Shown: positions 42,920-54,103 of the stretch, in pieces | Layout: each line of letters starts with the position of its first letter | How positions within the stretch are numbered: position 1 is the first letter of the stretch | NCBI GenBank assembly: GCA_026168455.1 | Contig: CM047428.1 | Coordinates: 36,011,255-36,075,254, forward strand | Direction: 5' to 3' | DNA length: 64,000 nucleotides | From: Theocolax elegans | Lineage: Eukaryota > Arthropoda > Insecta > Hymenoptera > Cerocephalidae | Position numbers and translations under genes: made by a program | The notes under the pieces: model-generated | The model's database searches: none | What the model saw: only the letters and a program-made list of their open reading frames with translations | Told to the model about the DNA's origin: nothing

Positions 42920-43639
42920 ACTCTATTTGGGATTAGTAGATTTTTGATGCAGGAGGGCAGTCAGATTGCTTTATTAATAATTTGTTTTTATTTTCAGTTA
43001 GTGTTTTTATTTTTTATTTTTTATTTTTATTTTATAGATTCTTCGGGGGTGATTATAAGTAGGGGCAATCTGACTGCCCATATAATTGACTGTAAGACCG
43101 ATAAAAATATTAATTATTTTGGTCAAAATGATACATCAATTTGTAGCTGAAGTCCAAAAGATATACAATGTGAAAGCTATGACATACAGTGTACACATTT
43201 TATTACATGTTTGTAAACGTCACCCACAGTTGCTTAGTATTGGAAGAAAAATACTTCATCAAGCTGACGATGATGTCGTACGATATTGCAATAATATTTT
43301 GTTAAAGCAAGTTCAGAGTGTTAATTTGTCTAATAGTCAAATATTATATTTCAATCGATCTGAAGTTCAAACAATTCATTTGCTTTGCTAAAAGATGGTA
43401 GATACATACGAATTATTGCTTTTATAGTAGCCGTCGATGATAATATTGAACTTACAGTATGTATTTATTCACATACAAAGAACACTTTCACAACTTCTTA
43501 CAAAGTGTTTCCGGAAGTAGAAAGAATTAATCCGGAAATTGTAACAGTACCAACAGACAGTATTAAAAATATCTGTGTATTTACGAATATATTTGATAAG
43601 AAGCACGTTTGTTCTATGCCTAATATGTTACATTATTGA

Positions 43640-43820
43640 ATAATTTATTCGAACTATTTGTAAATATTTAAATTTTGATGTATATTTTTATAAAAACTTA
43701 TTTTAATTCAGTAATTAATTATTTACAAATAATGAATTTGCAATTATTTATTACATTGCTTGACTTATTCTTTACTTATTTCGTTTCCCAAACCCTATTT
43801 TCGATATAAAAATTATATTT
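43640..43820. other. AT-rich spacer
   Basis: Sequence between the tnp2 remnant and LTR C. Nothing recognised. Confidence 0.4.
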
Positions 43821-45096
43821 TGTCACGGTGCACTGGGGATCAGGGTGCACGTACATAATTGATCTAGATAGATTTTATTAAAAGATTTATTAAAACTAAT
43901 TAAACAATAATATTTCCGGGTGGGCGCCAGTCGCGTTTATTTGACGAAAAACAAGACAACTAGTGGCTGTTGACACGTCGGAGATTTACTCCGTTGCCGT
44001 TAACAGGTTTCGCTGTAGGGGAAGGGAAGAGTACTCGGCGGTACCGTCAGCAGCGAGGGTAAATAAAACACCAACCTTTCGCTTGAAGATCGGACCTCGT
44101 CACTGGAACACGCGATTCTCACTGTCGCACACTGACTCGCACGCAACTCGCTATGGGTTTTTGTATTCCGTTAGGTACGGTCGATCTCACGGCCCGTAGA
44201 GCTCTAGCTCTCGGCGTGCGCGAGAGCCGCGATCGTGCCGCGTGCCTGCGCAGTACGTACTTGTACGCGGTACATCGATCTCGCATCGAGCGAGGGAGTC
44301 GATTACCGCTGTATTCAGGCTGTAGCGGTGCACATGTGCTGTAAGTGTAGGTTGACCTGGTGCAGTTCACGTCTCGGAGATGCTGTATACTTCTTCCCAG
44401 GTAACTATTAACTCGTTCTATCTTGTCTGTCGTCAACTAATTAGTACGGTGTGAGTTTCAGGCACGAAACTTACGCAAGTATGCGTATTTGTATATGTGC
44501 TCATTTACACTCATTTGTATATGCGGTTCCTTGTACTGCTGTAGTGTTTACATACAGCTGTAGTGTTTAAATACAGCTGTACATTTATTTCCTTTATCTT
44601 TTGTCTTCTGCATATAGCTGTATATCCTCTTCCTTGTTCCTTACCCTCTTAATGTCTATCTGTATTCATTAATTTACTCTTTTACAGCTGCTTACTAGTT
44701 GGCGTTGGAGGTTTTGTAGCTTACTGCCTGGATACTGCCTCTTCGCCTTGACTGCTGTCCTGTGAGGCTACGGAGGGTCCTGGAGACTTCCTGGTTATCG
44801 CCTCTCTTAGTATATCCTGCCTGCAGTGTCAGATCCGGAGGAGCCTACCTGATGTTATCTGAGCTCGCCCAAGGTCCTCAACGCCAGGACCACCTTCGTG
44901 TTTATGTGCCGTGCTTGGGATTTGGAAATTAGTCTATGAGGGTAGGCAGAATTTAATTAATGTGCGGGTAGGTAGCTAGGCTCAATGTACATGGGTAGGT
45001 AGCTTTATCTAGGGACTTGTATAGCTTGTACGGGTAGGTAGGTGTTCGCCAGGGGCTCGGTGTTGCCCTTTGACATGTGCAAAGCACATTGACACA
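43821..45096 (-). repeat. Gypsy element C 3' LTR (about 1,276 bp)
   Basis: On the minus strand it starts TGTGTCAATGTGCTTTGC just after a G-rich polypurine tract and ends CAGTGCACCGTGACA. It is GC-rich in 43930-44360. The boundary at 45096 is well supported by the tract; the far end rests on the TG/CA terminus only. The frames inside (43963-44436) have no protein-like pattern. Confidence 0.55.
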
Positions 45097-45113
45097 ATTC
45101 CCCCCCACCAAAT
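45097..45113 (-). promoter_or_regulatory. Polypurine tract of gypsy element C
   Basis: Minus-strand ATTTGGTGGGGGGGAAT directly before TGTGTCAATG. It places the LTR downstream of the minus-strand pol gene. Confidence 0.7.
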
Positions 45114-45500
45114 CGAAATTACGCGGAAGACGTAATTTCAACAAGCACTCGCTAGGCTTAAGAAAATAAAAAAAATAAAAAATATGATTATGTTAATAAA
45201 AAAAAATATTAGTTGGTGGGGGTAACAATTTACGCTTGCTTGCTTAACGAATATCCAAATAGCCGGTGCTATTGGTTGCGGGGTATAAGTGTATAGTCTC
45301 CTTGACTAGCTGCTTGGCTGCAAATCTGTGTACTGTGTACGCGATGTATTGTGTTAATTATTTTAGCTGATATGACAAAGATTAAAATTTTAATAATAAT
45401 GTAACGATGACTGGCCCCAATACATAAAATATAAATTAATAATATGAAATATACGGAATTGTTTGAGAGCTCTATTCCTACTTGCGATACTCTCATAGTT

Positions 45501-47466
45501 CATACTTACATGATGATAATCATACTCATACTGATATATAAACTGATATATAAAATTAGGGAATAAAGAAAAGTAACACAGTAAATAAAACATGAAATAA
45601 TGTAAGGTGAGAAAAAGAAAATTAATAAGGTGTGGTGAATTATTGCCTTCTGCTGCTTGCGAGAAGAGTCCTCCTTTTGAACTCTTCTGTTTCAATTATC
45701 GTATCATCGCTAATAAATTTCATTATATATATTTTAACTTATTGGCTTACTTGCTCTGCTTTATTATCATCACCCTTATTATAATCTTTCGATCCATGCT
45801 GCTGTATTTGGTGCTGGAAGGGGGTCTGAGGACTCCAGGTGCTTTCGTATAAGGGCTGCTGGGATAGGGTTTCTGACAAAATTTAGGAATGCTGGGCTGT
45901 ATTTAGTTGTAGAGTGGACGACTGTATGGAGAGCGAAGCAGAACTCTCCTAAGTGTCGATTCCACTCGCGATGATCTTCCTCAATAAAGCTGTTTATCAT
46001 CGGTTTTAATTTCCTATTTACCCTTTCTACCGGATTTGCTTGTGCAAAATAGGGCGGAATTGGTGACTGTATTATGCCGTACTGCTGTAATTTCTCTGCA
46101 ACCTGGCGATTCGCAAATTCCGTCCCATTATCCGAAATTAGATATTTGGGACAACCCCATCTGTTAATGACTAATTCATCAAACGCTTGGAGTACACTTT
46201 TTGCGTCGGCTCGCCTTAACGCTTTCATCTCAACGTAACGGGTAAATAAATCTTCAAAGACGATTATGTATTTGAAACATTGCTTTGACGGTGGTTTTGG
46301 TCGCATCATGTTTACTGCTACTACTGTCCAAGGTCCATCTATGTTCCTGCCTTCCATTATTCCTGCTGGAGCTTGCTGATTGCTTTTATGGGCTTGACAC
46401 TCTTGACAAGCTTTAACATAATTGCAAGTGTCATAGTATATACCTGGCCAGTAGTAGTAGGATAACCTTGCATACGTTTTGTCATTTCATACTTACATGA
46501 TGATAATCATACTCATACTGATATATAAACTGATATATAAAATTAGGGAATAAAGAAAAGTAACACAGTAAATAAAACATGAAATAATGTAAGGTGAGAA
46601 AAAGAAATTAATAAGGTGTGGTGAATTATTGCCTTCTGCTGCTGCGAGAAGAGTCACTCCTTTTGAACTCTTCTGTTTCAATTATCGTATCATCGCTAAT
46701 AAATTTTCATTATATATATTTTAACTTATTGGCTTGCTCTGCTGTATTATCATCACCCTTATTCTAATCTTTCGATCCATGCTGCTGTATTTGGTGCTGG
46801 AAGGGGGTCTGAGGACTCCAGGTGCTTTCGTATAAGGGCTGCTGGGATAGGGTTTCTGACAAAATTAGGAATGCTGGCTGTATTTAGTTGTAGAGTTGGA
46901 CGACTGTATGGAGAGCGAAGCAGAACTCTCCTAAGTGTCGATTCCACTCGCGATGATCTTCCTCAATAAAGCTGTTTATCATCGGTTTTAATTTCCTATT
47001 TACCCTTTCTACCGGATTTGCTTGTGCAAAATAGGGCGGAATTGGTGACTGTATTATGCCGTACTGCTGTAATTTCTCTGCAACCTGGCGATTCGCAAAT
47101 TCCGTCCCATTATCCGAAATTAGATATTTGGGACAACCCCATCTGTTAATGACTAATTCATCAAACGCTTGGAGTACACTTTTTGCGTCGGCTCGCCTTA
47201 ACGCTTTCATCTCAACGTAACGGGTAAATAAATCTTCAAAGACGATTATGTATTTGAAACATTGCTTTGACGGTGGTTTTGGTCGCATCATGTTTACTGC
47301 TACTACTGTCCAAGGTCCATCTATGTTCCTGCCTTCCATTATTCCTGCTGGAGCTTGCTGATTGCTTTTATGGGCTTGACACTCTTGACAAGCTTTAACA
47401 TAATTGCAAGTGTCATAGTATATACCTGGCCAGTAGTAGTAGGATAACCTTGCATACGTTTTGTCA
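45501..47466 (-). repeat. 1-kb tandem duplication in gypsy C integrase
   Basis: 45501-46486 and 46487-47466 are near-identical direct repeats, both beginning CATACTTACATGATGATAA and ending at CATACGTTTTGTCATTT. They differ by a few single-base changes and indels (for example GCTGCTTGCGAG against GCTGCTGCGAG). The duplication copies the integrase core and C-terminus. The join has about 3 bp of shared sequence. Confidence 0.88.
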
Positions 47467-48335
47467 TTTCCCAAATGACCTGCTTGCGGGGTGCAATGCG
47501 CTTCATAGAGAGCTTTCTCTCTATCAGCTGCTGGCAGGATTAGCTTCCAAGTATCTAAATCAGGGACTAATGGGTCTACGAGGGGATTGGGACGGTGTGC
47601 GTATAAAAGGTTGTCTTTTATACATAGGTCAGGGTATTTGTGGGGAGATTTTATCACTACTTGGAGTTTCATTTGGTACCAAAAATTGCTGGTATTAATT
47701 GTGGCTGTAGCTGCTAATGCTGTATCTTCGTATGCTCTCGAGAGTGCGTCAGGTACTTTATGATATGCGCCTTTCCTGTGCACAAACTTAAATTTATAAT
47801 TTTGCAGGACTGTGTTCCATCAAGTTAATCTGCCTTTCGGATCCTTGGTATTATGAAGCCAGAGAAGGCTATGGTGATCTGTTACCACGGTAAACTTTTC
47901 GCCTTGAAGGTAACCTTTGAGTCTTGCAATAGAGTCTTGCACAAAACGGCTAGACATTCCTTCTCTGTCACCGTATAATTACGTTCCGCTTTACTAAGTG
48001 TACGGCTGACGTAATATGTAGGGTGTTCTTCACCATTAAGCTTTTGGGTAAGCACTCCGGCTATAGCGTAGTCGCTAGCATCGGTTTGGCGGGTAAAAAA
48101 TCGGGGCGGGCTAAAACAGGGGCTTGGGTCAGTGCTAGCTTCAGTCTCTCGAATGCATTCTGCTGTTCTTGATGCCGTTCCCATCTGATATCCTTTCGCG
48201 TTAAATAATTTAACGGTTCTCTGTATTCGGCTAATTTATCGATAAACTTTGAATACCAACCGATTAAGCCAGTAAAACATCTTAGTTGCTTTAAATTGGT
48301 TGGGGCTGGATACTCTAGTATCGGTCGTATCTTAT
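45779..48335 (-). pseudogene. Gypsy element C pol: RT end, RNase H, integrase (duplicated)
   Basis: Minus strand, 48335 down: RT end (YPAPTNLKQLRCFTGLIGWY), RNase H (RQTDASDYAIAGVLTQ; YYVSRTLSKAERNYTVTEKE; frameshift; HRKGAYHKVPDALSRAY), then integrase with HHCC finger (HCTPQAGHLGNDKTYARLS, CNYVKACQECQAHK) and core. The first catalytic Asp motif reads VAVNMMRP where VDLMGP is usual, so Asp is Asn; the second (YLISDNGTEF) and Glu (QANPVERVNR) are present. A second integrase copy (46357-45779) follows through the tandem duplication and carries the same Asn. RT N-terminus, protease and gag are absent: another sequence starting ACAGGGTGATCCAG begins at 48337. Confidence 0.88.
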
Positions 48336-48336
48336 A

Positions 48337-49041
48337 CAGGGTGATCCAGAAACATAGGTAACATATATATATATATTCCGATTCAGAAAATTAATTCGAG
48401 TATAACCCCGTCGGAATTTTAAAAAAATATTAATTAGGCGAGGCGTAATTAATTTTTGAAATGGGCCAATCAGAGGCCGGATTAGGGAAGAAAGGTGAGC
48501 GGCGTTGCCGCGCGAGACTGATGCAACAGGTCAACGAGCGAAGCGGCCGAGGCGCCTGAACATAGCTAATGCGTATAGCAGAAGCGAAGCTTGCGAAAGC
48601 GAATGAATTGCAAAATATATTTTACGAGATTGATTGTATGAATAAAATGTATAATCAAGGAAATGATTTTTATTTAAGTTTGAATTAGACCGCAAACTAA
48701 TAAATTCATTACTACTATTATTAATTTACTTACTAAATCTATGATACGCGTGCGTTATAAATATGAGATTATTACAGTTTTTAATCTCATCGTATTTACA
48801 TTAATTTATTGAAACCTTTATGACGAATTTTAAGACAATAAAATTTTGAATTTAATTAAGTTTTGTGTACAATATAGCCAATAAATACGTTTACTATAAA
48901 GATATATCGCTACATATTGGAAATATATTAATTAATTTTGCAAGTATATTGGCAATAATATTGCTAGGTAAATAATTCCTAGTCCGTGTAAAATGAAATT
49001 TAGCTCAAGCCTCAATTCTCCGTTTAAAAAACATAATGCTA
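48337..49041. other. Non-coding stretch with possible DNA transposon end
   Basis: ACAGGGTGATCCAGAAACAT at 48337 looks like the terminal motif of small DNA transposons in insects, and it truncates gypsy C exactly there; no partner end is found. A segment at 48935-49012 (AGCAATAATATTGCTA-like, then CCGTGTAAAATGAAATTTAGCT) recurs at 62310-62400, just beyond the jockey-like LINE. Confidence 0.4.
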
Positions 49042-49158
49042 CCGCGAGCGCTCTCCGATGTTCGCGCACATCAAATTTTGTGTTCGCGGAGTAAGCCCGC
49101 CGCGGGCGCTCTCCGACGTTCGCGCTCATCAAATTTTGTACTCGCGGAGTAAGCCCGC
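49042..49158. repeat. Two 58-bp direct repeats in the jockey-like 5' UTR
   Basis: CCGCGRGCGCTCTCCGAYGT, TCGCGCNCATCAAATTTTGT and CGCGGAGTAAGCCCG occur twice in tandem. They lie about 100 bp upstream of ORF1. Tandem 5' UTR monomers are common promoters in LINEs; that role is inference. Confidence 0.8.
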
Positions 49159-49274
49159 CGCGGAGAAAAAGAAAAAGGAGTTGTGTCTTGGACGCCGAGC
49201 AGTACGGACCTCTGCATAGAGTCACCACCGCACGGAAACCAAATCCAACCAATTAGGAGCCACCTCAGCGAAAC

Positions 49275-50619
49275 ATGATGGACGAGTACTCCTCGGAGGA
49301 CTCATCCATATACACTGGAAGTGAACTTCCAGACAGCGGCAAATCCGCTATGGACGAGGAGATGGGTTTATCCTCAGCCGAGGACACCCTCACCCAATCC
49401 GACGGCTTTTCCACCCCCAAGAGGACCAGAAAGCCCCCAGGACTCCAGAAGACATGAGTAAGTCCAAATCCATAAAACTACAAAATAAATTCTCAGTACT
49501 AACAAACATAGAGCCAACAAATAAAACCTCAATTACAACTAAATCCACAACCATTCCTCCGTTTAATGTGCTAATCAAAGACGATAACACTTTTAACAAA
49601 TTAAACACAACCATTAAAATCGCGTGCAAATTAGCCCCCGTAATAATTAATAAACCAAAAAGCCAAGAAATGGCCGTAAACGTGGCAACGTTGGATGATT
49701 ACAGAGCACTACAAAGTGCCCTAGAATCAGATAAATTTTCTTTTTACACTTATAAAAATCCACTTGGTACTCCTCCATTAAAAATAGTCATTAAACACTT
49801 ACCAAATAACATTCCAATTGAAGACATTAAAATAGAATTAGAATCATTAAATTATGAAATTATCAATGTTGCACAAATGTACAAAAACGGCAACAAAAAC
49901 CAACCAACTTTGCCACTTTATGTAGTAACCCTTAAAAACACCCCCTCATCAGCAAACATTAAATCGGTCAACTGACTATTCATGATTAAAATATCAATTG
50001 AAGACTATATCAAACCTAAAGTTCCCGCTCAATGTTATAAATGCCAAAAATTCAACCATGTAGCGAGCAACTGTCGAGTCGAGCCAAGGTGCGTAAAGTG
50101 CGCAGGCTCTCACTTGATTCTGACTGTAAGAAGTTAAGGGATGAGACCGGCACTTGCGCGAATTGCGGCGGCAAACACACTGCAAATTACAGAGGTTGTA
50201 TGGCTTATAAACAAGCTCGCGCCGACTACAATAAAAAGATAACCAAATCTAAAAATAATTCCCCCCCGGTCAAAAATAACAAACCGATAATTAATATCAG
50301 CTCAACCCACGATTTTCCACAACTAACGCATAAAACTAATTCAACGCTCAAAAAACCAATGCCGAATTCAACTCTAACAAACAAACAAACACCACTATAT
50401 AGCCAAACATTAAAAGACAAACATCATAAAAAAGAATACTCGTCCAACCGCGATAACGAAAAATTCTTCGAAAAATTAATTGAACAATTAAATTACAGTA
50501 CCCAATTAGTTAACGAACTCATGTCCGGTAAATTAACCCGCGTAGAAGCAGTTACCAAAACTACCGCCCTTACTACTAAATTAATCAAACTATCACTATC
50601 TTATGGTAACTACATCTAA
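49275..50619 (+). pseudogene. Jockey-like LINE ORF1 (nucleic-acid binding), frameshifted
   Basis: ATG at 49275 opens an acidic leader (MMDEYSSEDSSIYTGSELPD), and the frame passes at 49454 into SKSIKLQNKFSVLTNIEPTN. Then comes an RRM-like region (LGTPPLKIVIKHLPNNIPIE, YEIINVAQMYKNGN), a stop at 49973, and CCHC knuckles split by frameshifts (PAQCYKCQKFNHVASNCRVE, RCVKCAGSHL, CANCGGKHTANYRGCMAYKQ), followed by an Asn/Lys/Thr-rich tail to 50619. This order is that of jockey-clade ORF1p, an RNA chaperone in the RNP. Broken by at least three shifts. Confidence 0.8.
49978..50145 (+). other. Zinc-knuckle segment of jockey-like ORF1 in its own frame
   Basis: Between the ORF1 frames, the sequence at 49980-50140 reads the PRE_C2HC-like stretch with three of the cysteine boxes (VPAQCYKCQKFNHVASNC, EPRCVKCAGSHLIL). 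It ends in a frameshift and stop (TAA at 50133). Listed separately because it identifies the protein class. Confidence 0.6.
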
Positions 50620-50706
50620 AGAAATTAAAATAATCGCGTGGAACGCTTTCGGATGTCTCAAACGTAAATTCGAATTAGAATCATTCTTAAATAAACATAA
50701 ACTATA
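50602..50706 (+). pseudogene. Jockey-like ORF2 start (AP endonuclease), interrupted
   Basis: ATG at 50604 gives MVTTSKEIKIIAWNAFGCLK and RKFELESFLNKHKL, the start of an AP-type endonuclease (IIAWNAxG). It stops because the LOA-type LINE inserted at 50702; the reading continues at 59103 (IDVCLISETLL). A second, duplicated copy of this start is at 52331-52430. Confidence 0.85.
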
Positions 50707-51284
50707 AACGGCTCTTTCCAAGCGCTTGTAAGAGGCAGCTCTATAAACGGGCTCGCTGGTGAAAGAGGAGATCCCTATAAACGGGTATGCTCCGCGCGGG
50801 TTGTAGATGGACACGCTGGGACTTTATCAGTGAGCATTACACCTATACCTATACACATTCACATGACACAAACAGACACTCACACACACACAAACACCTT
50901 CTCACACTGGGGCTCTCGGGGGGTGTTCTTTCCTCGTAGTAAGACTGCTCAAGCGGACGGGTGGGGTACCCATGGAGGCACCCTAGGATAAACTAGGTTG
51001 AGACACTCCTAGGCCGCTGAATAGTACAGGGGCCCGGGCTGGCCTAACTAGCAAAGCCTGGCTGCCCTATCAGTCAGTGTATAATCGCGCCAGGGGTAGT
51101 AGTGCCGGATAGTGACCGGATGGGACCCTACTGCTTCGGGTGGGGGGCTTTCCTATAGTAGGACCAAAGTGGGTCGCTGCCTGTTTTGCGAGGGCTGTTC
51201 GGATGACGAGGGGGGACACTCGTAGGGAGCCACAGACATAAACACTTAACACAAATCAAAAACCCCCCTTAAAAAATCCATGAT

Positions 51285-52016
51285 ATGTCCATCCCTGTAA
51301 AAGCAACGGGCTATTCGGATGCTAGCCCAAAAGTGTCAACAAACCCTGGAGAGATCCCAACTCTCAACACAACCAATTTGCCGGTGGTAACTTCGGTGTC
51401 ACCGGTAGTTGGAGTAAAGGTAGGTGAGCAGGCGGCGCCCAGTGGGATGTCTGCTTACCAACCCACTGAATTTGAAAATCTTGATGGGCCATTGACGGTG
51501 TCCAATTCCGAACCGGGAGCTGGAATGCCAATGGATACCAATGAAGGAAAAAGCTGGACGAGTGGACGCTATGCGGAGAAAAACCGCAGGCGAAAGCTCA
51601 GAAAGCAAGAAATGCGGGCTCAAAGCGCGGAGAGACCTCCCTCAACGCCTCTTATGGGGAAAAGAGGGAAGGACACGCCGCCAGAGGACCCGCGGACACA
51701 AAAACGGCATAAAAACAAGCCGGCACAAGTAAGTAACACTCAGAGTGCTGAAAAGCCGAAATGTAGTGTGGGACTTACAACAGCACAGAGAACGAACCCT
51801 CTGTCGAGGGTCGTGACATCAGCAGAATATCCTGAGGTGCTTCTTACTACAGGACAGTTTGAAGACTTCAGGAATGCTCTGGAGGAGGAGACAGATGTCC
51901 TTCCTCCTGAGCAGCTGCCAAAGTTTGTTGCGTCCTTCTGCAGGGGGGGAGTGTTTGTGATAATAGCAGAGGATCTAAAAATAATTCCCCCCCGGTCAAA
52001 AATAACAAACCGATAA
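51285..52016 (+). pseudogene. LOA-type LINE ORF1, truncated duplicate
   Basis: Identical in protein to the first 230 codons of the frame at 53006 (MSIPVKATGYSDASPKVSTN...), then switches to jockey-derived sequence (LKIIPPRSKITNR) at the duplication join. It is a by-product of the tandem duplication. Confidence 0.88.
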
Positions 52017-53005
52017 TTAATATCAGCTCAACCCACGATTTTCCACAACTAACGCATAAAACTAATTCAACGCTCAAAAAACCAATGCCGAATTCAACTC
52101 TAACAAACAAACAAACACCACTATATAGCCAAACATTAAAAGACAAACATCATAAAAAAGAATACTCGTCCAACCGCGATAACGAAAATTCTTCGAAAAA
52201 TTAATTGAACAATTAAATTACAGTACCCAATTAGTTAACGAACTCATGTCCGGTAAATTAACCCGCGTAGAAGCAGTTACCAAAACTACCGCCCTTACTA
52301 CTAAATTAATCAAACTATCACTATCTTATGGTAACTACATCTAAAGAAATTAAAATAATCGCGTGGAACGCTTTCGGATGTCTCAAACGTAAATTCGAAT
52401 TAGAATCATTCTTAAATAAACATAAACTATAAACGGCTCTTTCCAAGCGCTTGTAAGAGGCAGCTCTATAAACGGGCTCGCTGGTGAAAGAGGAGATCCC
52501 TATAAACGGGTATGCTCCGCGCGGGTTGTAGATGGACACGCTGGGACTTTATCAGTGAGCATTACACCTATACCTATACACATTCACATGACACAAACAG
52601 ACACTCACACACACACAAACACCTTCTCACACTGGGGCTCTCGGGGGGTGTTCCTCGTAGTAAGACTGCTCAAGCGGACGGGTGGGGTACCCATGGAGGC
52701 ACCCTAGGATAAACTAGGTTGAGACACTCCTAGGCCGCTGAATAGTACAGGGGCCCGGGCTGGCCTAACTAGCAAAGCCTGGCTGCCCTATCAGTCAGTG
52801 TATAATCGCGCCAGGGGTAGTAGTGCCGGATAGTGACCGGATGGGACCCTACTGCTTCGGGTGGGGGGCTTTCCTATAGTAGGACCAAAGTGGGTCGCTG
52901 CCTGTTTTGCGAGGGCTGTTCGGATGACGAGGGGGGACACTCGTAGGGAGCCACAGACATAAACACTTAACACAAATCAAAAACCCCCCTTAAAAAATCC
53001 ATGAT

Positions 53006-54103
53006 ATGTCCATCCCTGTAAAAGCAACGGGCTATTCGGATGCTAGCCCAAAAGTGTCAACAAACCCTGGAGAGATCCCAACTCTCAACACAACCAATTT
53101 GCCGGTGGTAACTTCGGTGTCACCGGTAGTTGGAGTAAAGGTAGGTGAGCAGGCGGCGCCCAGTGGGATGTCTGCTTACCAACCCACTGAATTTGAAAAT
53201 CTTGATGGGCCATTGACGGTGTCCAATTCCGAACCGGGAGCTGGAATGCCAATGGATACCAATGAAGGAAAAAGCTGGACGAGTGGACGCTATGCGGAGA
53301 AAAACCGCAGGCGAAAGCTCAGAAAGCAAGAAATGCGGGCTCAAAGCGCGGAGAGACCTCCCTCAACGCCTCTTATGGGGAAAAGAGGGAAGGACACGCC
53401 GCCAGAGGACCCGCGGACACAAAAACGGCATAAAAACAAGCCGGCACAAGTAAGTAACACTCAGAGTGCTGAAAAGCCGAAATGTAGTGTGGGACTTACA
53501 ACAGCACAGAGAACGAACCCTCTGTCGAGGGTCGTGACATCAGCAGAATATCCTGAGGTGCTTCTTACTACAGGACAGTTTGAAGACTTCAGGAATGCTC
53601 TGGAGGAGGAGACAGATGTCCTTCCTCCTGAGCAGCTGCCAAAGTTTGTTGCGTCCTTCTGCAGGGGGGGAGTGTTTGTGATAATAGCAGAGGATCAACG
53701 GTCCGCGGATTGGCTGAGTGGGATCGTGCCCGGACTAAAATCTTGGCGGGGTCCTGCTCTGACAGTCAGCGGAACGGAGGTGCTGCAGAGGCTGGTGAAG
53801 GCCAGCGCGTGGATACAGGGAGCACCGAAACCCACGGAGCTGGTTCTTCAGAGGCTGATGCGGTACAATCCGACGCTAAATACCGCAACATGGCGGGTCG
53901 TAAAATGCGACAAGGGGGCTACCGACGGTGCTGCAGCGAAGGACAACTTTCTTCTGATGCAGTTGCCGGAGTCCCAAGCTAGAGCCCTTCAGGCTCTAGA
54001 TTGCAGACCCTTCTACTCACTGGAGCGTGTCACTTTTAAAGTACACGCGCCGGCGGTAGCGGAGTCTGATAAAGAGGCAGCACTCTTCTGCACTATTGCG
54101 TAA
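53006..54103 (+). CDS. LOA-type LINE ORF1, DUF4780-like RNA-binding protein
   Basis: 365 codons, intact. It has a disordered N-terminus rich in Ser/Pro/Lys (GRYAEKNRRRKLRKQEMRAQ, DPRTQKRHKNKPAQ) followed by a folded C-terminal half (FEDFRNALEEETDVLPPEQL, FVIIAEDQRSADWLSGIVPG, ELVLQRLMRYNPTLNTATWR, QARALQALDCRPFYSLERVT). The C-terminal part fits DUF4780, which is common in ORF1 products of insect LINEs with RNase H. No CCHC knuckles are present. Likely role: binding the element RNA. ORF2 overlaps its last codons in another frame. Its integrity suggests a fairly young insertion. Confidence 0.8.
   Translation: MSIPVKATGYSDASPKVSTNPGEIPTLNTTNLPVVTSVSPVVGVKVGEQAAPSGMSAYQPTEFENLDGPLTVSNSEPGAGMPMDTNEGKSWTSGRYAEKNRRRKLRKQEMRAQSAERPPSTPLMGKRGKDTPPEDPRTQKRHKNKPAQVSNTQSAEKPKCSVGLTTAQRTNPLSRVVTSAEYPEVLLTTGQFEDFRNALEEETDVLPPEQLPKFVASFCRGGVFVIIAEDQRSADWLSGIVPGLKSWRGPALTVSGTEVLQRLVKASAWIQGAPKPTELVLQRLMRYNPTLNTATWRVVKCDKGATDGAAAKDNFLLMQLPESQARALQALDCRPFYSLERVTFKVHAPAVAESDKEAALFCTIA

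Larger units (their letters stand above)
41124..43121 (-). mobile_element. Penelope-like element (GIY-YIG class) with inverted terminal repeats
   Basis: A minus-strand RT and endonuclease lie between inverted repeats of about 365 bp (41124-41490 and 42755-43121), which share AGTCAGATTGCCCCTACTTA, AATCACCCCCGAAGAATC, CGACGTTTCGAGCTCGCTGC and AAGTTAAGATAGGATGATA. Each repeat holds a short hammerhead. RT N-terminal parts are missing, so the copy is 5'-truncated. It sits in the tnp2 gene. Penelope-like elements often show inverted or tandem pLTRs. Confidence 0.85.
39301..43639 (+). pseudogene. tnp2-type transposase gene split by a SINE and a Penelope-like element
   Basis: + strand coding pieces: 39301-39704 (N-terminal; ...LVNSIFKIPILPDSHYIIDK, CKNCLVYLEKFGDL, then a stop), 39720-40317 (IEDKMNYVTAVFNTDGAPKF, SIWPLFLMINELPKQIR, CCVNAVARAPIQGLTHYNGK, YGCNCCLYPGEYHG), 40324-40490, 40955-41110 (frameshifted; IHIEELNEAVKMILIKYY), 43105-43388 (HQFVAEVQKIYNVKAMTYSV, HILLHVCKRHPQ) and 43385-43639. 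The NTDGA...F and GCNCC motifs match Transposase_21/tnp2 proteins of CACTA-like elements that are frequent in insect and cnidarian genomes. Stops, a frameshift and two insertions destroy it. The insertions share its frame as an undamaged outer context, so it was already resident. Confidence 0.7.
50249..53696 (+). repeat. 1.72-kb tandem duplication across the LOA insertion junction
   Basis: 50249-51974 is repeated at 51975-53696. Each unit runs from the Asn/Lys-rich end of jockey ORF1, through the start of ORF2 and the 5' junction of the nested LOA-type element, to codon 230 of LOA ORF1. At the join ...GCAGAGGATC meets CTAAAAATAATTCCCC; both parents share ATC. Units differ by a few indels (AAAAATTC/AAAATTC; GTTCTTTCCTCG/GTTCCTCG). 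Copy 2 leads into the intact LOA ORF1. Confidence 0.92.

Noticed and set aside
52331..52430. Second jockey ORF2 start as an independent element
   Set aside because: It is inside the 1.72-kb tandem duplication and has no own TSD.
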